A stretch of 64,000 nt of DNA, taken from assembly GCA_002394385.1 (NCBI GenBank), contig DGTS01000002.1:36415-100414 (forward strand), written 5' to 3'. The notes under the pieces are model-generated. The model did no database searches. It was not told the origin of the DNA and saw only the letters and a list, made by a program, of their open reading frames with translations. The translations under genes and the position numbers were made by a program. Source of the DNA: Prevotella sp. UBA4330. GTDB taxonomy: Bacteria; Bacteroidota; Bacteroidia; Bacteroidales; Bacteroidaceae. Below are positions 26,801 to 35,382 of the stretch, one piece after another (position 1 is the stretch's first letter; every line of letters starts with the position of its first letter).

Positions 26801-28483
26801 ATGAAACGTTTCAGAGAGACCATTTGCCAACTCAGCGTGCTGCTGATATGCATGACGGCAAGCATCAACACGACGGCACAGAGCGTAGAGCAGACACTAA
26901 AGCAGTTTGACAGCAAGGCAGATGCAGCCACTGCCAACCAGTTCTTCGCAGAACTGCTGAAGGCAGAGTTCATTGACGAGAAGGTGACCTTTGCCGGCAG
27001 TGCCCCTGCCGACTCGATGAGGCAGCAGGTGTGGTACTGGGCGGCAGAGTGGATGTATGACCGGCAGCAGTACGAGACAGCAGCCCAATACGGTAAAAAA
27101 GCATTGCCGCTGTACCATGGCGGAAACGACAGCAAGGCCGACTGCCTGAACCTGCTGGGACTTATCTATGTCCGAATGGGCGACGTGAAGAACGCTGCCA
27201 TGTATGCCAAGCAATGCCTTGAGATAGACATGCGCAGCGGTGACGACGACCGCATATCGTCGAGCATGAACACCGTGGCGGGCATCTATATGGCGGGTTA
27301 TCAGGCAAAGGAGGCCGAGCAGTACGTACTGGGGGCGCTGAAGCATGCCGAGAAGGCGAACAACCCTGCACGCAAGGCGGTAATCATGGGCATGGCATCA
27401 GAGATTTACCACTCCCTGGGCAATGACGACAAGGCTCTGTCTTACGCCGAGAAGGCATATCAGACAGACTCCATGCTGAAACGCGAACCGCAGGCCAGCA
27501 TACGACTGTCACAGAAGGGCTCGGCACTGTTGGGACTTCACCGATACAGCGAGGCGGAAAGCATTTACAGAAAGATAATGCCTGTGCTGAAAGCCTCGGG
27601 CGACTACCACTCGTATGCCATAGCACTCAACCGCATGGGAATGTCGCTGCTATGCCAGGAGAAGCAGCGCGAGGCTATACCTTATTATAAAGAGGCTGCC
27701 GCACTGTTCTCGAAAATGGGCGACATCTACAACGAGATGCACTCTCACCGCGGGCTCTACGAGAGTTACTGGAAACTGAATCCCGATTCGGCAAAGGCAG
27801 AACTCGACTACTTCGACCTGCTGAAAGACTCGCTCTACTCACACTCCACCGCCGATGCCCTGTCGCGCTACAATGCGGAGTTCGGCAACAACCAGTTGCA
27901 GCAGGAGAACGAGCAGGAGCGCAAGGCCCATAAGCGCACCATCATCATCTGTATCATCGCCATAGCCCTCGTTGCGGCATGTGCATGGGCAGCGTTGCGC
28001 ATCAGCCGTCGCCGCCAGGAACAGAAGATTCAGGAACTTGTCCGGGAGATAGAAAACCTGAAGAACACCAAGGCAGACAAGGCGGCAAAAGATGACAACA
28101 CGGAGCAGGAGCAACCTGCACAGATGGCAGAACCCGACGAGGACCGTCTGTTCCTAATGCGCGTAATAGAGATAGTGAACGAGGGACTGCCCGTTGGCGA
28201 CTATAGCGTTGAATCGGTGGCGTCAAAGATGAACATGAGTGTGCAGACATTCCGCCGCCGACTGCAAAGTGCAGCGGGAGAGTCGCCAAAGGCATATATC
28301 TCCGCAATACAGATGAACCGTGCCTCGACATTGCTCACCGAAAACCCGGACATGCCCATATTGCAGGTGGCTGGTCTCTGCGGTTTCGACGAGACAAGTT
28401 CGTTCAGCCACACCTTCAAACGTGTGTATGGCTGCTCGCCAAAGCAATATCGCGAACAGCACCATGCCGCGTCCGACTCATAG
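26801..28483 (+). CDS. TPR-transmembrane-AraC hybrid regulator
   Basis: The 560-residue protein has a signal peptide (about 1-27), periplasmic tetratricopeptide repeats (about 60-340), one transmembrane helix (IIICIIAIALVAACAWAALR, about 383-402), a charged coiled-coil linker and a cytoplasmic AraC-type double helix-turn-helix (about 455-555, with VASKMNMSVQTFRRRLQ and the ending FSHTFKRVYGCSPKQYRE). Such one-protein systems are typical of Bacteroidetes and link a periplasmic signal directly to transcription. The signal is unknown. A TATATTTG box (26767-26774) lies upstream. A terminator follows at 28506. Confidence 0.88.
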   Translation: MKRFRETICQLSVLLICMTASINTTAQSVEQTLKQFDSKADAATANQFFAELLKAEFIDEKVTFAGSAPADSMRQQVWYWAAEWMYDRQQYETAAQYGKKALPLYHGGNDSKADCLNLLGLIYVRMGDVKNAAMYAKQCLEIDMRSGDDDRISSSMNTVAGIYMAGYQAKEAEQYVLGALKHAEKANNPARKAVIMGMASEIYHSLGNDDKALSYAEKAYQTDSMLKREPQASIRLSQKGSALLGLHRYSEAESIYRKIMPVLKASGDYHSYAIALNRMGMSLLCQEKQREAIPYYKEAAALFSKMGDIYNEMHSHRGLYESYWKLNPDSAKAELDYFDLLKDSLYSHSTADALSRYNAEFGNNQLQQENEQERKAHKRTIIICIIAIALVAACAWAALRISRRRQEQKIQELVREIENLKNTKADKAAKDDNTEQEQPAQMAEPDEDRLFLMRVIEIVNEGLPVGDYSVESVASKMNMSVQTFRRRLQSAAGESPKAYISAIQMNRASTLLTENPDMPILQVAGLCGFDETSSFSHTFKRVYGCSPKQYREQHHAASDS

Positions 28484-28505
28484 AATAATTACACTGACAA
28501 TACAC

Positions 28506-28551
28506 AAAAGGCTTGTTTTTCTGCATTTTGGTAGAAAATAACAAGCCTTTT
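28506..28551 (+). terminator. Terminator after the TPR-AraC gene
   Basis: AAAAGGCTTGTT (28506-28517) pairs perfectly with AACAAGCCTTTT (28540-28551), followed by GCCGTTTTTT. Confidence 0.75.
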
Positions 28552-28627
28552 GCCGTTTTTTGGAAGATTTTATCAACCGCCGAATGCCGTTATTGGCGTA
28601 TCTTTGCAACCGAAACAATGACACATT

Positions 28628-28810
28628 ATGGAGAAGACGGAGCGACAGAAAGAAGCCATGAGGCTGACCAAGGACTACACCGACTACCTGCTGCATCAAG
28701 AAAGAATGATGGAGCGGATGCTGGATAGGAAACTGGAGGAACTGGAGCCCAAGATAGACCTCCTGATAGAAAAACGTCTGAACATGATGATGAACAAAAG
28801 TAATCATTGA
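28628..28810 (+). CDS. Small coiled-coil protein
   Basis: A 60-residue, highly charged, helix-forming protein (MEKTERQKEAMRLTKDYTDY and then LEELEPKIDLLIEKRLNMM) with no signal peptide. A TATCTTTG box at 28599-28606 precedes it. The family is unknown; the length and heptad-like pattern suggest an oligomerising peptide. It is followed 31 bases later by a lipoprotein gene that may share its transcript. Confidence 0.55.
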   Translation: MEKTERQKEAMRLTKDYTDYLLHQERMMERMLDRKLEELEPKIDLLIEKRLNMMMNKSNH

Positions 28811-28841
28811 TATTATACAACTTTTTAAAACTTACAAAATC

Positions 28842-29450
28842 ATGAAGAAAACATTATTCAGTATCGCCATCGTGGCGTTATCAGCCATCGTGATGGCAGC
28901 ATGCAACAACAAGGGTACAACAGGTGCAGCAGGTGCAGAGGGAGCAAACAGTGACGAGCCGACAGGTACTAAAGTCTCACTATGTGCCAAAACCTATGAG
29001 GCCGACACGCTGATGCTTTCGTGTGACTTCTGGTATCCCGACAATGCCGGAATGAAGGAAATTGAGGAATATGACACCTTCAACGCAAGAAAGACTCTTG
29101 TCGATTCTACCGAAAACGTCAAGTTTAAGGCTTACCTCGCAGAAAGCAGCACATATCCCAGCCATAAGCAAAGCGCGAAAGAAAACTATCCCGAGAGTTA
29201 CAAAGAGTTTAAGGTGGGCGGATATGACGCTTTCGCATACGACAGCAACAAGAAGTACACCGTGGAAGTACTCCTTGAGAACATCTCCGAGACAACCGAC
29301 CGATACCTCGAGATAGAGGTTGACCAGTTGATGATGAAGAGTGACGGCCCTGGCGGCAAAGAGTTCTTCGAGCAGAACGAGAAGGTGAAGTCTATCGTCA
29401 ACTCTATAAAATATAATGGCGCTGTAAAGAAAACCATGGAACTTCAATAA
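28842..29450 (+). CDS. Lipoprotein of unknown function
   Basis: The 202-residue product has a lipoprotein signal with lipobox MAAC, then a low-complexity linker rich in G, A, T and E, and a globular domain of mixed strands and helices (about 45-200). I do not recognise a family. The following gene begins 6 bases after the stop, so the two are co-transcribed and may act together in the envelope. Confidence 0.7.
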   Translation: MKKTLFSIAIVALSAIVMAACNNKGTTGAAGAEGANSDEPTGTKVSLCAKTYEADTLMLSCDFWYPDNAGMKEIEEYDTFNARKTLVDSTENVKFKAYLAESSTYPSHKQSAKENYPESYKEFKVGGYDAFAYDSNKKYTVEVLLENISETTDRYLEIEVDQLMMKSDGPGGKEFFEQNEKVKSIVNSIKYNGAVKKTMELQ

Positions 29451-29456
29451 GAGACC

Positions 29457-30440
29457 ATGAAAAAGTCTGTATTGACAATCACAACACTGTGCCTGTGCGC
29501 CCTCTGTGACGTGCAGGCACAGATAGATAACCGCTACCACTGGTACGACGGGGAAATCACCTACACGGCAACCCACCTTGAGCATAGCAATGTGAGGATG
29601 AATGCGATGGACGAGGGTGAGGAACTGGAGTTCATACTGCGCTACGACAATGAGGTGAATCCCGAACATCAGGTTTATACCGTGCTGAAAGGAGGTCACG
29701 ACATAACCACAGCGCGCAATGCCGGCCTTACAGCACACCGCCAGAAAGCCGAGGGACTGGACGTCATCTGCATATACGATTGTGACGGACTGCTGACGAC
29801 GGTGATGGTAGGTCAGAAGGAGTGGGATGCTGAAAAACTGAACAAAAACCTCTGGCTGGAGCAGACCAAAGCCCGCTACAGCGCCAAAGGAACGGGCAAC
29901 GGCAAGAAGGTGATAGACTGGGACATGGAGGAACTGAGCATCGACGGCATAGTTTATCCATACGAATTATACTGTTTCAATGGCCGGGCAACAGGGTTTA
30001 TAAGAGTGGATGAAGTGCCGGGAGAACCAAACGAACTGGAAGGCACATGGCAGGTGGTGCCGACACTCGAGGGACTGCACCTCTACTCGGTGAACACCGA
30101 GACGGCAATCTCGCCCTGGGGATGGGAGCGCGACGGCAGAGAATATATCCTGACGAGAACCGACCTTAAATCAGGCCGCTTCGACTATGCCAGCCGCATA
30201 CTGCTCAACGACATGCAGTTCCGCCATCTCGACAAGAAGGCTCTGCGCATAATGCGCAACGAGATTCTCGCTCGCCATGGCTACCGCTTTAAGTCGAAGG
30301 ACTTGCAGGAGTATTTCGGCAAGCAGACTTGGTATAAGCCTCTGAAAGACAACTCCAAAATCAGGCTCTCATTCATTGAGCAACTGAACGTGGAACTCAT
30401 AAAGTACGCAGAAGCACAGCCCGAACAGCCCGAGCAATAA
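29457..30440 (+). CDS. Secreted YARHG-domain protein
   Basis: The 327-residue protein has a signal peptide (about 1-21, ending VQAQ) and ends in a YARHG domain (about 255-320) recognisable by LRIMRNEILARHGYRFKS and a later FGKQTWYKP. YARHG is an extracellular domain of unknown function often found beside other envelope modules. The rest is unassigned. It is the distal gene of the pair with the lipoprotein at 28842. Confidence 0.8.
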   Translation: MKKSVLTITTLCLCALCDVQAQIDNRYHWYDGEITYTATHLEHSNVRMNAMDEGEELEFILRYDNEVNPEHQVYTVLKGGHDITTARNAGLTAHRQKAEGLDVICIYDCDGLLTTVMVGQKEWDAEKLNKNLWLEQTKARYSAKGTGNGKKVIDWDMEELSIDGIVYPYELYCFNGRATGFIRVDEVPGEPNELEGTWQVVPTLEGLHLYSVNTETAISPWGWERDGREYILTRTDLKSGRFDYASRILLNDMQFRHLDKKALRIMRNEILARHGYRFKSKDLQEYFGKQTWYKPLKDNSKIRLSFIEQLNVELIKYAEAQPEQPEQ

Positions 30441-30471
30441 GTCCCGTCGGGCAATTTTCTTCGCAAAAAGT

Positions 30472-30502
30472 TTTGCAGTGTCGCGGGAAATCACTACTTT
30501 TG
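30472..30502 (+). promoter_or_regulatory. Promoter of tRNA-Val
   Basis: TTTG (30472-30475) and TACTTTTG (30495-30502) are 19 bases apart, a full consensus match, and the tRNA starts 20 bases later. Confidence 0.7.
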
Positions 30503-30521
30503 CAGTCGCTAATCAAATGAC

Positions 30522-30596
30522 AGGGGCGTAGCCCAGTTGGTTTAGAGCGCTGCAGTCACATTGCAGAGGTCATCGGTTCGAGCCCGATCGTCCCTA
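30522..30596 (+). tRNA. tRNA-Val (CAC)
   Basis: A complete cloverleaf: acceptor AGGGGCG/CGTCCCT, anticodon stem CTGCA/TGCAG with loop GTCACAT giving anticodon CAC, and T-arm ATCGG-TTCGAGC-CCGAT. CCA is not encoded. Confidence 0.92.
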
Positions 30597-30599
30597 CGA

Positions 30600-30633
30600 A
30601 AAAGAGGATATGTCAACAGGCATATCCTCTTTT
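30600..30633 (+). terminator. Terminator after tRNA-Val
   Basis: AAAAGAGGATATG (30600-30612) pairs perfectly with CATATCCTCTTTT (30621-30633). It can also serve the convergent gene ending at 30653. Confidence 0.75.
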
Positions 30634-30652
30634 GTTGTTTCCTTGGACTGTA

Positions 30653-31066
30653 TTAGAATGGCAGGTCGTCGGCAGCGCCTTCGCCCTCTTGTGCTGCTGG
30701 CTCTCCGAATGGCGCTGTGGCTGCTGGCTGTGCTCCGAAAGATGCTGCTGGTTCTGGCTGCATAGCGTTCTGTCCAGCCTGTGCGGCAGCAGGGTCTATG
30801 CGGTCAACCTTCCATGCTGTAAGCGTGTTGTACCAACGTCCCTGATATTCGCGTGCGTCAACGTCGAAACTAACGCGCAGTTCCTCGCCCACCTGGATGT
30901 TCATTGCATTGATGCGGTCTTCTCCGAACACGCGGAAGCAGCACTTGCGCGGATACTGTTCGTGAGTCTCGATGACATATTCCTGCGATGCCCAGTGGTT
31001 GCCTGTTCTGCTTGATGTTCCTTCCTGCTTCTGCAGTACGTTGATTATTCTTCCTTCGATTTCCAT
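30653..31066 (-). CDS. DUF3127 (OB-fold-like) protein
   Basis: This 137-residue cytoplasmic protein matches the Bacteroidetes DUF3127 family: MEIEGRIINVLQKQEG at the start, then QEYVIETHEQYPRKCCF and GRWYNTLTAWKVDRI. The fold is OB-like and some relatives are annotated as single-strand-binding-like, but function is not established. The C-terminal tail (about 95-137) is rich in A, Q, P and E and ends in DDLPF, which strongly resembles the acidic C-terminal tip of single-stranded DNA-binding proteins. It lies next to dnaN, a suggestive neighbour. The genes are divergent. Confidence 0.85.
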   Translation of the reverse strand: MEIEGRIINVLQKQEGTSSRTGNHWASQEYVIETHEQYPRKCCFRVFGEDRINAMNIQVGEELRVSFDVDAREYQGRWYNTLTAWKVDRIDPAAAQAGQNAMQPEPAASFGAQPAATAPFGEPAAQEGEGAADDLPF

Positions 31067-31193
31067 TTTTTATTGTTTATTTTAGTGTTTAACGTTTTGA
31101 GCATAGTGCTTAATGGCGCGAAAAGCGCCAAAATGCAAAATCGTTTGCGAAATTAATAAAAAAGATTTAAAAGCAGAAACTTTTTGCTTTTTT

Positions 31194-31225
31194 TTTGCTC
31201 ACCTCTGATGTTTTTTGTAATTTTG
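31194..31225 (+). promoter_or_regulatory. Promoter of the dnaN operon
   Basis: TTTG (31194-31197) and TAATTTTG (31218-31225) are 20 bases apart, with the dnaN ATG 43 bases further on. Confidence 0.6.
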
Positions 31226-31268
31226 TGGCTAATTCAAGAAATATAAAAAACATTACACACATAATAAT

Positions 31269-32393
31269 ATGAGATTTACCGTATCAAGCACGGCTCTCAG
31301 CAGCCGTTTGAGCACTCTCTCAAGAGTGATTAACAGTAAAAACAGTATAGCAATACTCGATTGCTTCCTCTTCGAAGTGGCTGGCGGTCAGTTGGAGATT
31401 ACAGCCTCTGACAGCGAGAATGTCATGAAGACCACACTGGCGCTCGACGAAGTGGAGGGCGAAGGCAGTTTCGCAGTGAATAACCGCAAAATCCTCGATG
31501 CCGTGAAGGAACTTCCCGAACAGCCATTGACACTGGATGTGAACCTCGAGGAGATGCTGATAAAGGTAATCTACCAGAATGGTATTTATAATTTCACATG
31601 CCAAAACGCCGAGGAGTATCCACGCACACAGCAGATGGGCGACCAGGCTGCAACGCTGCAGTTGCCGTCACAGGTGCTGCTGGACAACATCACACGCTCG
31701 ATTTTCGCAACAGCCAACGAGGAACTGCGCCCGGTGATGAATGGTATATATATGGACCTGACCAGCGACTCGCTGAACATTGTGGCAAGCGACGGTCACA
31801 AACTGGTGCGCAACAAGTATTTCGCACTGAAGAGCGAGCAGCCGCGCGCCTTCATCCTGCAGAAGAAACCCGCAACACTGCTGAAAAACGTGCTGCCGAA
31901 GGACGAGAGCGATGTGATTATCCGCTTCGACGACCGCAACGCCGAGATAGCATTCGGCTCAACGCTGCTGGCATGCCGACTCATCGACGGCCGCTATCCT
32001 AACTATAACTCGGTGATTCCGCAGGACAATCCGTTCCAACTGAGCATCGACCGCAAGACTCTCATCGGAGCGCTGCGCCGTGTGCTGCCTTTCGCAAGCG
32101 AGAACAGCCAGCAGGTGCGTCTGCGCATCGAGGCAGGCAAGATAGAGGTGTCTTCAGAGGACATCGACTTCAACACCAGCGCCAAGGAGGAGGTTAGTTG
32201 CTCTTACGACGGCACGCCGATGAGCATCGGCTTCAAGGGTCCGTCACTCATAGAGATTCTCAGCAACCTCGACAGCGACGAGGTGCTGCTTGAGTTTGCC
32301 GACCCAAGTCGTCCATGCCTTGTCATTCCGGCTGAGCAGCCTGAGGGCGAAGAGGTTCTCATGCTCATCATGCCAATGTTGCTGAACGACTAA
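31269..32393 (+). CDS. dnaN: DNA polymerase III sliding clamp (beta subunit)
   Basis: The 374-residue protein has the normal length of a bacterial beta clamp and its three-fold domain repeat (about 1-120, 128-245, 250-374). Typical phrases are MRFTVSSTALSSRLSTLSRV at the start, RPVMNGIYMD in the second domain and the C-terminal VLMLIMPMLLND, which matches the MPM(R/L)x ending of clamps. It holds polymerase and repair enzymes on DNA. It leads a run with an exonuclease, coaBC, a DUF4835 gene and recN, a common arrangement in Bacteroidetes. Confidence 0.97.
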   Translation: MRFTVSSTALSSRLSTLSRVINSKNSIAILDCFLFEVAGGQLEITASDSENVMKTTLALDEVEGEGSFAVNNRKILDAVKELPEQPLTLDVNLEEMLIKVIYQNGIYNFTCQNAEEYPRTQQMGDQAATLQLPSQVLLDNITRSIFATANEELRPVMNGIYMDLTSDSLNIVASDGHKLVRNKYFALKSEQPRAFILQKKPATLLKNVLPKDESDVIIRFDDRNAEIAFGSTLLACRLIDGRYPNYNSVIPQDNPFQLSIDRKTLIGALRRVLPFASENSQQVRLRIEAGKIEVSSEDIDFNTSAKEEVSCSYDGTPMSIGFKGPSLIEILSNLDSDEVLLEFADPSRPCLVIPAEQPEGEEVLMLIMPMLLND

Positions 32394-32404
32394 ACATCCG
32401 TTTT

Positions 32405-33262
32405 ATGAAACTGAATCTTACTAAGCCCCTCGTGATCTTCGACCTCGAGACCACGGGGCTTGATATTGTTAGGGACCGCATCATACAGATATCCTACATC
32501 AAAGTGTGCCCCGACGGGAAAGAGGAGCGCAAGAACCTGTTTGTGAACCCCGAAAAAGCCATACCCGTGGAGGTGGAGCAACTGACGGGCATCACCAACG
32601 AGGACGTGAAGGACGCTCCGACGTTCAAGGCCATCGCTAAGACTCTGGAGAACGACTTCAAGGGCTGCGACTTCTGCGGTTTCAACTCCAACCACTTCGA
32701 TGTGCCGATGCTGGCAGAGGAGTTTCTGCGTGCTGGCATCGACTTCGACTTCGGCAAATGCCGCCTAATCGACGCACAGACGATATTCCACAAGATGGAG
32801 CGGCGCAACCTCGCGGCTGCATATAAGTTCTACTGCGGCAGGAAGATGGAGGAAGACTTTACGGCACATAAGGCCGACCAAGACACCGAAGCCACCTACC
32901 GAGTGCTGATGGGACAACTGGACATGTATGAGCCAGGACGGCAGGAAGAGCCGGAGAGACAACTGCACAACGACATGGACGAACTGGCAGAGATATCAAA
33001 AACCAACGATAATGTTGACTTTGCAGGTCGTATAGTTTGGAAGCCCATGCTCGACAAAGACGGCAAACCACTGCTTGACAAGGAAGGCAAGCCACGCCGT
33101 CACGAGGTGTTCAACTTCGGAAAGTACAAAGGTTGGGACGTGGCGGAGATACTGCGCAAAGACCCTGGCTACTATAGTTGGATGCTCGGTGGCGATTTCA
33201 CCAACAACACCAAGCAGGCACTTACAAGGATTCGCCTGCGCGAAATGCAAAAAGGACAATAG
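32405..33262 (+). CDS. DnaQ-like 3'-5' exonuclease with exonuclease X-type C-terminus
   Basis: The 285-residue protein has a DEDD exonuclease domain (about 8-180): FDLETTGL with the two metal-binding acidic residues (Asp13, Glu15), GFNSNHFDVPML and the HKADQDTEAT motif. The C-terminal part (about 225-280) contains FNFGKYKGWDVAEIL and DPGYYSWML, the small domain seen in exonuclease X relatives. It probably proofreads or trims DNA. It starts 11 bases after dnaN, and the link to the clamp gene supports a replication or repair role. Confidence 0.9.
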   Translation: MKLNLTKPLVIFDLETTGLDIVRDRIIQISYIKVCPDGKEERKNLFVNPEKAIPVEVEQLTGITNEDVKDAPTFKAIAKTLENDFKGCDFCGFNSNHFDVPMLAEEFLRAGIDFDFGKCRLIDAQTIFHKMERRNLAAAYKFYCGRKMEEDFTAHKADQDTEATYRVLMGQLDMYEPGRQEEPERQLHNDMDELAEISKTNDNVDFAGRIVWKPMLDKDGKPLLDKEGKPRRHEVFNFGKYKGWDVAEILRKDPGYYSWMLGGDFTNNTKQALTRIRLREMQKGQ

Positions 33263-33274
33263 AGAACAAGCGAT

Positions 33275-34480
33275 ATGTTAAACGGCAAGAAGATAGTATT
33301 GGGCATCACGGGCAGCATCGCTGCCTATAAGGCATGCATGATAATAAGGCAACTCGTGCGCAAAGGTGCTGAGGTGCAAGTGGTCATCACACCCGCTGGC
33401 AAGGAGTTCATCACACCCATCACGCTCTCGGCACTGACACGCAAGCCGGTAATCAGCGAGTTCTTCTCGCAGAGGGACGGCACGTGGAACTCGCATGTTG
33501 AACTGGGACTGTGGGCTGACGCCATGCTTATAGCGCCGGCAACGGCCAGCACCATTGGCAAGATGGCCAACGGCATTGCCGACAATATGCTCATCACTAC
33601 CTATCTCTCGATGAAAGCGCCGGTGTTTGTGGCTCCGGCAATGGACCTTGACATGTATGCCCACCCTTCAACGCAGAGCAATCTGGAACGGCTGAAGGAG
33701 TTCGGCAACATCATAATCGAGCCAGAGAGCGGCATGCTTGCCAGCGGACTGGAGGGAAAGGGACGCATGGAAGAGCCCGAGGAGATAGTGAAGATTCTCG
33801 ACCGTTACTTCGATGAGGAATACTACTCTAACTCTCCGTTGTGGGGAAAGACAGTGCTCATCACCGCTGGTCCTACATACGAGAAGTTGGATCCTGTGCG
33901 TTTTATCGGCAACTACTCAAGCGGAAAGATGGGATTCGCTCTTGCCGAGGAGTGCGCTCGGCGTGGTGCTGTGGTGAAACTCATCACCGGTCCGGTCAAT
34001 CTGAAATGCTCTGACACGATAGAGCGCATCGACGTGGAGAGCAGTGAGGAGATGTACGAAGCCGCAGTGGCTGCCTTCCCCGATGCCAATGCCGCCATAT
34101 TGTGTGCTGCGGTGGCCGACTTCAAACCCGCCGAGGTGGCTGACGAGAAGATAAAACGCGAAGGCAACGAACTGACTCTGCACCTGCAATCGACTAAAGA
34201 CATCGCCGCAGCATTGGGCAAGATGAAGCATCCCGACCAGATACTCGTTGGATTCGCACTGGAGACGAACAACGAGGAAGAGAATGCCGAGCACAAAATG
34301 CACAAGAAGAACCTCGACTTCATAGTGCTCAACAGCACCCGCAACGAGGGAACAACATTCCGCAGCGACGACAATCAGATAGTAATCATCTCGGAGGCGG
34401 CAAGGAAGGCATTCCCCAAGAAGCCGAAAACCGAGGTGGCACGCGACATTATCGACGAACTGGAAATACCTTGGAGATGA
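33275..34480 (+). CDS. coaBC: Bifunctional phosphopantothenoylcysteine decarboxylase / phosphopantothenate-cysteine ligase
   Basis: The 401-residue enzyme has an N-terminal flavin-binding decarboxylase (CoaC, about 1-180, with GITGSIAAYKACMIIR and the active-site histidine in NSHVELGLWADAML) and a C-terminal ligase (CoaB, about 187-401, with VLITAGPTYEKLDPVRFIGN and SSGKMGFALAEE). It performs two consecutive steps of coenzyme A synthesis in the cytoplasm. The gene lies 12 bases after the exonuclease gene, and its stop codon overlaps the ATG of the next gene (ATGA). Confidence 0.95.
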   Translation: MLNGKKIVLGITGSIAAYKACMIIRQLVRKGAEVQVVITPAGKEFITPITLSALTRKPVISEFFSQRDGTWNSHVELGLWADAMLIAPATASTIGKMANGIADNMLITTYLSMKAPVFVAPAMDLDMYAHPSTQSNLERLKEFGNIIIEPESGMLASGLEGKGRMEEPEEIVKILDRYFDEEYYSNSPLWGKTVLITAGPTYEKLDPVRFIGNYSSGKMGFALAEECARRGAVVKLITGPVNLKCSDTIERIDVESSEEMYEAAVAAFPDANAAILCAAVADFKPAEVADEKIKREGNELTLHLQSTKDIAAALGKMKHPDQILVGFALETNNEEENAEHKMHKKNLDFIVLNSTRNEGTTFRSDDNQIVIISEAARKAFPKKPKTEVARDIIDELEIPWR

Positions 34481-35379
34481 AAAGACTCTTAATCATCATA
34501 CCGCTACTCGCCATCACACTGTGCTCGAAGGCACAGGAACTGCAGGCGCGCATCACCGTGAACCATCAGCAGGTGCAGGGCACCGACGCATCGGTCTTCG
34601 ACAACCTTCAGCAGACGCTGGAGCAGTTTGTCAACGAAACGCAGTGGACATCGCTGCAGTTTCAGAAGAACGAGCGCATACAATGCAACTTCAACATCAC
34701 CGTGACAAAGTATGATGCATCGACGAATCTTTTCACCTGCAACGCTCTGATACAGGCCAACCGGCCGGTGTATAACTCTTCTTACACAACCACTCTTTAC
34801 AATAACCGCGACAACAACTTCGACTTCGAGTTCGCACAGTTCGACCAACTGAACTTCAATGAGGAGCAGATAGACAACCAACTCGTGGCTCTCGTCGCCT
34901 ATTATGCTTTTCTCATAATAGGAATAGACCTCGACTCGTTCTCTCCGCTGGGCGGTGAGGACGTGCTGCAGCGGTGCCTAAACCTTGCCAACAACGCACA
35001 GAACCTGAATTTCGGAGGATGGAAGGCATTCGAGAACGACCGCAACCGTTTCGCCATCATCAACGACTATATGGAAGGGGCTATGCGACCCTTCCGCCAG
35101 TTGCAGTACGACTACTACCGCCTGGGACTCGACGAGATGGCAAACAACGTGGAACGCGGACGCACCAACGTGACCACAGCGCTTGAGAACAACCTCAAGA
35201 AGGCTCACGAAGACCGTCCGCTGAGCATGCTGCCGCAGATATGGACCGACTACAAGAAGGACGAATTGGCCAATATATATAAAGGAAAGGGAACGCAGAA
35301 GGAGAAGGAGTCGGTTTACGAAATACTGTTCTCTATCAATGCCTCGCAGAATAACTCGTGGGAAAAGATTAAAGAATAG
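34477..35379 (+). CDS. DUF4835 family exported protein (PorD-like)
   Basis: I use the ATG at 34477, which overlaps the coaBC stop and starts the signal peptide (MKRLLIIIPLLAITLCSKAQ). The 301-residue protein matches the DUF4835 family of Bacteroidetes, whose members have been linked to type IX secretion under the name PorD. Diagnostic stretches are FVNETQWTSLQF, CNFNITVTKYD and the central YYAFLIIGIDLDSF. It is periplasmic by signal. Operon position between coaBC and recN is the usual one for the family. Confidence 0.88.
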   Translation: MKRLLIIIPLLAITLCSKAQELQARITVNHQQVQGTDASVFDNLQQTLEQFVNETQWTSLQFQKNERIQCNFNITVTKYDASTNLFTCNALIQANRPVYNSSYTTTLYNNRDNNFDFEFAQFDQLNFNEEQIDNQLVALVAYYAFLIIGIDLDSFSPLGGEDVLQRCLNLANNAQNLNFGGWKAFENDRNRFAIINDYMEGAMRPFRQLQYDYYRLGLDEMANNVERGRTNVTTALENNLKKAHEDRPLSMLPQIWTDYKKDELANIYKGKGTQKEKESVYEILFSINASQNNSWEKIKE

Positions 35380-35382
35380 GAA